Assembly (NCBI GenBank): GCA_964490745.1
Contig: CAZBDT010000120.1
Location: 1 to 7,276, forward strand
Origin: Litorimonas sp964490745
GTDB lineage: Bacteria > Pseudomonadota > Alphaproteobacteria > Caulobacterales > Maricaulaceae
DNA length: 7,276 nt
Direction of reading: 5' to 3'
The notes below the pieces were generated by a model that made no database searches, was not told where the DNA came from, and was given only the letters and a program-made list of their open reading frames with translations. The translations under genes were made by a program, and so were the position numbers. Of the stretch, positions 1 to 4,600 are shown piece after piece. Every line of letters starts with the position of its first letter. The first letter of the stretch is position 1.

Positions 1-485
1 TTACCGGCGAGCAAGATCAGATCGGCCCATGACACGGCATTGCCATATTTCTTTTTGATCGGCCAAAGCAAACGACGGGCCTTGTCGAGATTGCCATTAT
101 CCGGCCAGCTGTTGAGCGGTGCAAAACGCAAATTACCTGTACCGCCGCCCCCACGGCCGTCAGATGTCCGATATGTCCCCGCCGCATGCCATGCCATACG
201 AACCATCAGACCTGCATATGTTCCCCAGTCAGCAGGCCACCAATCTTGGCTATCCGTCATTAGCGCGTGAAGATCAGCCTTCAGCGCATCAAAATCTAAC
301 GCTTTGACAGCTTCTTTATAATCGAAATCCGGATCCATCGGATTGGAGCGCGCATCATGTTGATGCAAAATTTCAACATTAAGGGCTTCGGGCCACCAAT
401 CTTTTGTAGATGTGGGTCGGCTACTGGTCGCACTTCCGTGCATAACGGGGCATTTCCCGCCCGTATTCACTGTCATATCGTTCAT
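1..485 (-). CDS. katG: Catalase-peroxidase KatG, N-terminal part (cut by window edge)
   Basis: Bifunctional haem enzyme that destroys hydrogen peroxide by catalase and peroxidase reactions in the cytoplasm. The reverse strand translates without a stop from ATG at 485 to the window edge: 161 codons, about a fifth of the family's usual length of roughly 730 residues. Early residues include KCPVMHG (11-17), then DWWPEALNVEILHQHD (29-44), a typical KatG opening. The distal haem-pocket triad is present as R96, W99 and H100 in VRMAWHAAGTYR; this Trp is the first member of the Met-Tyr-Trp crosslink of the family. The last residues, WADLILLAG, are also typical. There is no signal peptide. The start is supported by GGAGAG at 490-495, four bases upstream; a second in-frame ATG at 476 is less well placed. 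It is divergent from oxyR, with an OxyR-type operator between them, so peroxide induction is expected. The Tyr and Met of the crosslink and the proximal His lie outside the window. Identity is very secure. Confidence 0.96.
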   Translation of the reverse strand, partial: MNDMTVNTGGKCPVMHGSATSSRPTSTKDWWPEALNVEILHQHDARSNPMDPDFDYKEAVKALDFDALKADLHALMTDSQDWWPADWGTYAGLMVRMAWHAAGTYRTSDGRGGGGTGNLRFAPLNSWPDNGNLDKARRLLWPIKKKYGNAVSWADLILLAG

Positions 486-550
486 GGGTCTCTCCAATCA
501 AAGGGGGGTGAGTATCTAAAATAATCCGCAGGGGAACGGATGGGCGGCCA

Positions 551-576
551 ATAATATGATAAATATGATATGTCTA
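551..576 (-). promoter_or_regulatory. Likely katG promoter next to the OxyR operator
   Basis: On the minus strand TAGACA (571-576) matches the -35 consensus TTGACA at five of six bases and directly abuts the proposed OxyR operator (577-613), the usual place for an OxyR-activated promoter. The -10 is less clear. TATTAT (551-556) matches five of six bases but leaves a spacer of only 14. TATTGG (548-553) gives a 17-base spacer but matches three of six. A weak core promoter that needs the activator would fit peroxide induction. The leader to the katG ATG would be about 55-60 nt. Assignment is by eye only. Confidence 0.45.
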
Positions 577-594
577 ATTGATTATTTTTATAAT
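565..594 (+). promoter_or_regulatory. Likely oxyR promoter
   Basis: TATAAT at 589-594 is a perfect -10 hexamer. ATGATA at 565-570 matches four of six -35 bases with an 18-base spacer. Transcription would begin near 601, only about 11 bases before the oxyR ATG, so the leader would be very short. The -10 lies inside the proposed OxyR operator, which fits autorepression. Confidence 0.5.
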
Positions 595-613
595 TATGAT
601 AGCTCACATCTAT
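577..613. promoter_or_regulatory. Probable OxyR operator between katG and oxyR
   Basis: The E. coli OxyR site is four half-elements with seven-base gaps, each pair reading ATAGnTnnnAnCTAT. The right pair here (599-613) is ATAGCTCACATCTAT, which matches every defined position. The left pair (577-591) has ATTG and TTAT at exactly the expected spacing, each with one mismatch, and keeps the first internal T but not the internal A. The site adjoins the katG -35 and covers the -10, transcription start and ATG of oxyR. By comparison with known OxyR control, this predicts activation of katG and repression of oxyR by its own product. Binding is inferred, not shown. Confidence 0.65.
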
Positions 614-1511
614 GAACGTAAGGGATTTGACGTATTTGCGGGCCTTATCCCGCCATAATCATTTTGGGAAAGCGGCCGAAAGCTGCAATGTAAGCCAACC
701 GACTCTTTCTGTTCAGCTCAAAAAGCTAGAACAAAGTTTGGGCGTCACCCTGATTGAACGCACAAAACGTGACGCGCGCCTCACGCCAATAGGCGAAAAT
801 GTGCTTGCTTTGGCCAATGAAGCGCTGGGAGCGCTGGATTCTATCCGCATGATCACGGCGGAAGCCAGCGATCCGTTTTCCGGACATTTTAAATTCGGGT
901 CTATCCCGACAATTTCGCCCTTTTTGATTCCTGATGTTTTGAAGGTTCTAGGCCAATCTTTTCCAAAGCTGGATGTTATATTTCGTGAAAATATCACGGA
1001 GCGCCTCACGGAAGAGTTACTGAATGGCGACTTGGATGCGGCCATTTTGGCCACCCCACCCGACTCATCGCGCCTGGAATCGATCCCGCTCTTAGATGAA
1101 CCACTCTTGGTTATCCATCCCTTGGGACATAATCTGGAAGCTTTGAATGGTTTAATCTTGAGTGATTTACCGCTGGAACAGATGATTCTTCTCTCCGAGG
1201 GGCATTGCTTTCGCGACCAAACCGTCGATCTCTGCGATATAAAAAGCCGGACGATCTTGGCTGAAACCAGTGTCACAAGTTTGGAAACTATCATCAGCCT
1301 GGTCGAGGCGGGGCAGGGGATTTCACTCGTTCCCGCATTGGCGCAATCTGCGGGTTGGCTTGACCGCCCGGGCATTGGTATACAGCCTTTGCATAGCACG
1401 GGGGCCGCAAGGCAATTAAATCTGACATTCCGGAAAAGCTCACCGCGCGGAAAGTTGATCGAAGCTATCTCTGATAAAATTTCAGAGATATTGTCAGATA
1501 AGCGAGTCTAG
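612..1511 (+). CDS. oxyR: Hydrogen peroxide sensor and LysR-type regulator OxyR
   Basis: LysR-family transcription factor that senses hydrogen peroxide through a disulfide switch and controls antioxidant genes such as katG. The 299 residues fit the family (E. coli OxyR has 305). The N-terminal winged helix-turn-helix (about 1-60, opening MNVRDLTYLRALSRHNHFGKA) is followed by the regulatory domain (about 90-295). The peroxidatic motif GHCFRDQTVDLC places C199 and C208 at the same numbers as the E. coli redox pair, with H198, R201, D202 and Q203 around them; T100 is also conserved. This makes it a true peroxide sensor and not a generic LysR protein. The start matches E. coli OxyR residue for residue, although there is no clear ribosome binding site and the leader appears very short. 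It is divergent from katG. The stop codon TAG abuts the ATG of the next gene, suggesting co-transcription. Confidence 0.96.
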   Translation: MNVRDLTYLRALSRHNHFGKAAESCNVSQPTLSVQLKKLEQSLGVTLIERTKRDARLTPIGENVLALANEALGALDSIRMITAEASDPFSGHFKFGSIPTISPFLIPDVLKVLGQSFPKLDVIFRENITERLTEELLNGDLDAAILATPPDSSRLESIPLLDEPLLVIHPLGHNLEALNGLILSDLPLEQMILLSEGHCFRDQTVDLCDIKSRTILAETSVTSLETIISLVEAGQGISLVPALAQSAGWLDRPGIGIQPLHSTGAARQLNLTFRKSSPRGKLIEAISDKISEILSDKRV

Positions 1512-2063
1512 ATGCGCGGACATAATTATCAGCGTTTCACAGGGTGGCGGTTGATCGCGCTCTTGGCTGTTTTCTCTGCCTACACAATTTGGTTTACGAC
1601 AATTGGGCCATTCGGTGAGCTTACGCGCTTAGACTCTTATGCCTATCTGCAAGGTCGTGTTTTCTACACAGGGGCGGATGCCGTCGCGGCGATTGAGAGC
1701 CTCAGCGCTGAGGGCCGTCGTCTCAAATTCACAGAGCTGGGCTTTGATCTGGTCTATATGATTTTACAGACATGGGTGTTTGAAGCCGTCATCGCATTTG
1801 GGCTGACAGCTCTAGGGTGGATGACATCACGATGGCGTTGGCTCCTACTTACTCCCATCGGCTTTTTGTTGTTTGATTTTTTAGAGGACAGTTTTCTTGC
1901 GCTGGTTATGCTAACCTCCTCGGAGATATTGGGCAGTTTTGCTGGTGTTTTCACATTGATGAAATTCGTCTTTTTTATACCCTCCGTGCTCCTCTCTTTG
2001 GGCTTTGGTGTGGCGGGTATTGTGGCCGTAATCTTGCGAAAAGGTAAGGCGGGAGAGAGATAG
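1512..2063 (+). CDS. Four-helix integral membrane protein of unknown function, coupled to oxyR
   Basis: A 183-residue inner-membrane protein that I cannot assign to a characterised family. Hydrophobic segments lie at about 11-30, 79-102, 109-134 and 145-175. A loop of about 48 residues between the first two contains LDSYAYLQGRVFY and LSAEGRRLKFTELGFDLVY. Helix 3 carries the acidic motif FDFLED (121-126), and helix 4 begins near LMKF. This pattern (loop with a GRRL-like motif, then an aromatic-Leu-Glu-acidic motif within helix 3) resembles unannotated four-helix proteins seen in many bacteria; that is a recollection of the general pattern, not a database match. The C-terminus is short and basic. 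The ATG starts directly after the oxyR stop with no gap and only a weak purine stretch upstream (AAGCGAG), so translation is probably coupled to oxyR and the gene shares its transcript. A role in envelope or oxidative stress is only inferred from position. Confidence 0.8.
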   Translation: MRGHNYQRFTGWRLIALLAVFSAYTIWFTTIGPFGELTRLDSYAYLQGRVFYTGADAVAAIESLSAEGRRLKFTELGFDLVYMILQTWVFEAVIAFGLTALGWMTSRWRWLLLTPIGFLLFDFLEDSFLALVMLTSSEILGSFAGVFTLMKFVFFIPSVLLSLGFGVAGIVAVILRKGKAGER

Positions 2064-2065
2064 AA

Positions 2066-2080
2066 TTAACGCTGGATTAA
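2066..2080 (+). promoter_or_regulatory. CtrA-type binding box upstream of the DUF1134 gene
   Basis: TTAA (2066-2069), seven bases, then TTAA (2077-2080) followed by CC: a perfect match to the TTAA-N7-TTAA site of the alphaproteobacterial cell-cycle regulator CtrA. It lies in the 40-bp gap before the DUF1134 gene. CtrA is reported to activate the Brucella abortus homologue eipA directly, which makes the match more credible than sequence alone would. If the box sits at -35, transcription would start close to the ATG at 2104. Confidence 0.6.
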
Positions 2081-2103
2081 CCTTAATTGAGGAGAGCTAT
2101 TGT

Positions 2104-2763
2104 ATGAAAAATCCTGCTCGTTATCTCCTTAAATTCAACCGATCTATTCTCGCCGTCACCGCGCTGTGCGTGGCGGGTTTTGCTGTTTCGGGCTGTTCGA
2201 CCGCGCCTGCAACCAATAATCCAAATGGATATCCGCAAGGGCAGTCAGCGCCTAAAACGACGCAAAAAGCGGGTTATAATGAATCAGAACTCGTAACAGC
2301 GATATCCGATCATATGGGTGTGACCGCAGAAAGTGCCGCGTCGACCATTGCTCGTTTATTCAAGGGGCAGGGGCGTCCTGTCGGATATATCACCGGCGAA
2401 GAAGGTGGCGGTGCGCTCATTTTTGGTGCGAAATATGGTGAAGGTACGCTTTGGATGAAGGACGGAACGTCTCGGAAAGTCTATTGGAAAGGGCCAACTG
2501 TTGGCCTTGATGCTGGTGCTGAGATTAGTCGCGTTTTCACATTGGTATATGATCTGGATGAAATAGATGATCTTTTCCGTCGTTATCCGGGTGTGGACGG
2601 GTCAGCTTTCCTCGTCGCGGGTATGGCTGTCCATTATCAACGCGCCAATGGAGTCACATTAGCACCCGTGCGCGCGGGCGCAGGCGTACGCTTGGGCGCA
2701 AATGTTGGTTATACGAGCTATGTGAAGAAGAAGCCTAAAGGATTTGGTCTGATCCCGATTTAG
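2104..2763 (+). CDS. eipA: DUF1134 (EipA-like) envelope lipoprotein
   Basis: A 219-residue exported protein of the DUF1134 family. Its studied member, Brucella abortus EipA, is a periplasmic small beta-barrel protein needed for envelope integrity and affecting cell division; it is not an enzyme of known activity. Here residues 1-30 form a signal peptide with basic residues (R6, K10, R13), a hydrophobic core and the lipobox VSGC, so C31 would be lipidated. A Pro/Asn/Gln-rich linker (about 32-58) follows, then the domain (about 59-215) with the conserved stretches GRPVGYITGEEGGGALIFG (90-108), GTLWMKDG, the GPTVGLDAG segment, LFRRYPGVDGSAFLVAG (157-173) and the C-terminal RLGANVGY. The start is well supported by GAGGAGAG (2089-2096), seven bases upstream. 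A CtrA-type box precedes it, and it may also be read from the oxyR transcript. The stop overlaps the convergent gene by 4 bp. The symbol is by homology only. Confidence 0.88.
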   Translation: MKNPARYLLKFNRSILAVTALCVAGFAVSGCSTAPATNNPNGYPQGQSAPKTTQKAGYNESELVTAISDHMGVTAESAASTIARLFKGQGRPVGYITGEEGGGALIFGAKYGEGTLWMKDGTSRKVYWKGPTVGLDAGAEISRVFTLVYDLDEIDDLFRRYPGVDGSAFLVAGMAVHYQRANGVTLAPVRAGAGVRLGANVGYTSYVKKKPKGFGLIPI

Positions 2764-4409
2764 TCGTCGCCTTCTACGTCAACCAGCCAGCCTTCATATT
2801 TACATAGTCGCCCGAAAAGCGGCGCGGTCAGGTCGACGTGAAACTGATAACGTCCATCTGCGTCTTGGGTTTCATAAACATCGCCGCCAGGTTTTAAAGC
2901 CCGCGGCAAAGGCAGCCCAAATATAGACCAGCCTACTGTCTCAATCCGGAGATTTCCGACCTCTTCTAAAATGGCCATATGGATTGCGATGGGGCCGAAT
3001 GTTTCCGTGACGTAGCGAGACCAACGCCCGGTCCCTTTATGATGATGACTGGAAAAGCTTTGTCCTCCAAAATTGCGCGTCCAGAGCTCTCCTGTTTCAT
3101 CGGGTTTTATTGTCACGGATACGAGAATATGCGTGCCGCTTTTCGGGAATCTCATAATCATGGCCACAATATGAGACAGCGGGTTTCGCCCGCGCGTGAC
3201 ATTGCATGACCCCCTAAAGTGACGGCCCTTTCCAATACGGTGCAGGTCCTGAATAGCGGGGGAGAGGCGTTGATAAGCCTCACCCATAATGGCCTCATAA
3301 ACGGGTAGGTCATGACTGTCATATTGCAGGCCATAGCTGATATTTAACTTTGCGAATTCAGGCTTTAGGTCTTGTAAGTCTACCACTTCATCGCCGCTAT
3401 AGGCGCCGATTTCCGGAGCCGTAGTGTTCAGATATTTTTTGACGAATGCGACCGCGGGTAGGGTCGGGACAAAAGGACCATGATTGCCTTCGGCGACTAA
3501 GTGCCAACTCGCGGCTCCCATTGAATTTGCACCAGAAACAATCATGCCGCCACGATGGAGGCCAAAGCGGAACAGACCGCGCGCACGGTGGAAAAGGTTC
3601 GTCAGGCGGTTCAGCTTTGGCAGGACCCCGAGCGAAATTCCACGCGCCAACATGATCAATATGCGGTGCAACCAAACAGGCCGCGTGCCCGCACCCGTCC
3701 AAACATCTGTAAGATTGCAAAAGCCGTAAGGCAGGACGATCGCATCCGGTGCATCGGCAACAGCAAAGGGCAGGCGCGGCAAAGGCATATCGCCGGGGAC
3801 GCATATTGTGGCCTCACGAATTTCTGTTAGTCCCGCGACGGTCTCGGTCTTCCCATCACGTCTGATCGGGACTGATTTTTGTCCGGCATAGCTCATAACC
3901 GCGCCAATCACATTGCGACCCAAATCAGCCTTGGGTGAGGGGGCAATCCCGATCATCGCATGGGTGACCGGGCCAATCTCTGCCTCAATTTCACCTAAGC
4001 CTATCGCGCTCAGGACCGGACATGTCGAAAGCCCGGAGACGGCGAATATGTTGGCCTCCCTTGCGGTCTCTTCTTGTTGCCTCACATCCTGCACAAACTG
4101 ACCGTCATCGGATAAATCCGCGTAATCTATTCCATGTGCCAAACAATAGTCTAGAACAGGCGAGCCGTTATAGCTTTGGAAAGGTCCTGACGCATCGATG
4201 ATCAAATCAGGTTTAAAGTCGAGCGAGAGGTGATTGCGATCAAGTTTTAAGGGTAGAAAAGTGGCCTGTCCTGATAGGCTGGAACATGCCACTTGCGCTT
4301 TGCTCAAATTTCGACCCGCGATGTAAAGTGTGAGGCTCTCTTCATCGGATAGGCCTTGCGCAATTCGGAAACCAAATGTTCCGTAGCCGCCAATGATTAG
4401 AACTTTCAC
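2760..4409 (-). CDS. Saccharopine-dehydrogenase-like Rossmann protein fused to DUF4166
   Basis: A two-part protein of 549 residues whose reaction is not known. The N-terminal part (about 1-130) is a saccharopine-dehydrogenase-type NAD(P)-binding fold: VKVLIIGGYGTFG holds the glycine-rich loop (G7, G8, G10, G13), AGRN (31-34) lies after the second strand as in cofactor-specificity loops, and DLIIDASGPFQSYN (68-81) plus GIDYADLSDD (93-102) are typical of this superfamily. The middle region (about 130-370) is less conserved, with a hydrophobic stretch near 247-263. The C-terminal part (about 375-542) is DUF4166, with FRGSCNVTRGRNPL, ELWTRNFGGQSF (441-452), a GLPLPRALKPG segment and the final CKYEGWL. 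The fusion itself is a known architecture. I chose GTG at 4409 because the family usually begins just before the glycine loop and GGA lies six bases upstream; a TTG at 4466 would add 19 residues but has no ribosome binding site. It is divergent from the wHTH-TPR gene. Confidence 0.85.
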   Translation of the reverse strand: MKVLIIGGYGTFGFRIAQGLSDEESLTLYIAGRNLSKAQVACSSLSGQATFLPLKLDRNHLSLDFKPDLIIDASGPFQSYNGSPVLDYCLAHGIDYADLSDDGQFVQDVRQQEETAREANIFAVSGLSTCPVLSAIGLGEIEAEIGPVTHAMIGIAPSPKADLGRNVIGAVMSYAGQKSVPIRRDGKTETVAGLTEIREATICVPGDMPLPRLPFAVADAPDAIVLPYGFCNLTDVWTGAGTRPVWLHRILIMLARGISLGVLPKLNRLTNLFHRARGLFRFGLHRGGMIVSGANSMGAASWHLVAEGNHGPFVPTLPAVAFVKKYLNTTAPEIGAYSGDEVVDLQDLKPEFAKLNISYGLQYDSHDLPVYEAIMGEAYQRLSPAIQDLHRIGKGRHFRGSCNVTRGRNPLSHIVAMIMRFPKSGTHILVSVTIKPDETGELWTRNFGGQSFSSHHHKGTGRWSRYVTETFGPIAIHMAILEEVGNLRIETVGWSIFGLPLPRALKPGGDVYETQDADGRYQFHVDLTAPLFGRLCKYEGWLVDVEGDD

Positions 4410-4600
4410 ACTGTGTCCAAAGGGTTCGCGTCGCGCTCCATAAAGCTTCTTACGCCATTGTCTCAATCATGTGAAATCAGAAAATCAACAGAAATTGGAC
4501 AGACTTTCGATTTAATGATAAGTTTGGATTTATAAGGAGTGAGTTTTATTGCCTAATTCCATAATCAAGCTCATAAGAATAAAGAATGCGGGGAGACGAT
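4410..4600. promoter_or_regulatory. Divergent control region of the DUF4166 gene and the wHTH-TPR regulator gene
   Basis: An AT-rich stretch of 191 bp between two divergent genes that must hold both promoters. On the plus strand TATAAG (4531-4536) matches five of six -10 bases, but its best -35 (TCGATT, 4507-4512) matches only three. TGGACA (4496-4501) is a good -35 with GATAAG (4517-4522) at a short 15-base spacer. I cannot choose between them and see no convincing minus-strand promoter. AAGGAG (4534-4539) is a strong ribosome-binding-like motif too far from the regulator's start to serve it. No clear operator dyad is visible. Confidence 0.4.
4590..4595 (+). promoter_or_regulatory. Ribosome binding site that decides the start of the wHTH-TPR gene
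   Basis: GGGGAG ends five bases before the ATG at 4601. An in-frame ATG at 4586 lies upstream of this motif and has no ribosome binding site of its own, only AT-rich sequence, so 4601 is preferred. Confidence 0.75.

Noticed and set aside
40..307. Two plus-strand open frames of 76 and 62 codons over the katG region
   Set aside because: They lie antisense to katG, whose minus-strand translation matches catalase-peroxidase along its whole length.
554..601. Repeated ATATGATA/TTATGATA octamers upstream of oxyR (554, 563, 594)
   Set aside because: Short AT-rich repeats with irregular spacing (9 and 31 bases). They are better explained by promoter AT-richness, and the third overlaps the OxyR operator.
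713..1399. Long minus-strand open frame of 228 codons opposite oxyR
   Set aside because: It is fully inside oxyR, has low-complexity Ser/Arg/Lys composition typical of an antisense shadow, and matches no family I know.
3397..3830. Several open frames on both strands within the DUF4166 fusion gene
   Set aside because: All lie inside the convincing 549-residue frame, are Arg/Pro/Cys-rich, and have no protein-family features.
4410..4466. TTG start at 4466 giving a 568-residue DUF4166 fusion protein
   Set aside because: The extra 19 residues precede the glycine-rich loop, have no ribosome binding site and do not look like a signal sequence. GTG at 4409 fits the family better, though the start is not certain.
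4512..4526. Second CtrA-like site in the divergent control region
   Set aside because: TTAA is followed after seven bases by TTTG, two mismatches in the second half; too weak to call in AT-rich DNA.
4586..4600. ATG at 4586 as start of the wHTH-TPR gene
   Set aside because: The GGGGAG motif lies after it and is ideally placed for the ATG at 4601; no ribosome binding site precedes 4586.
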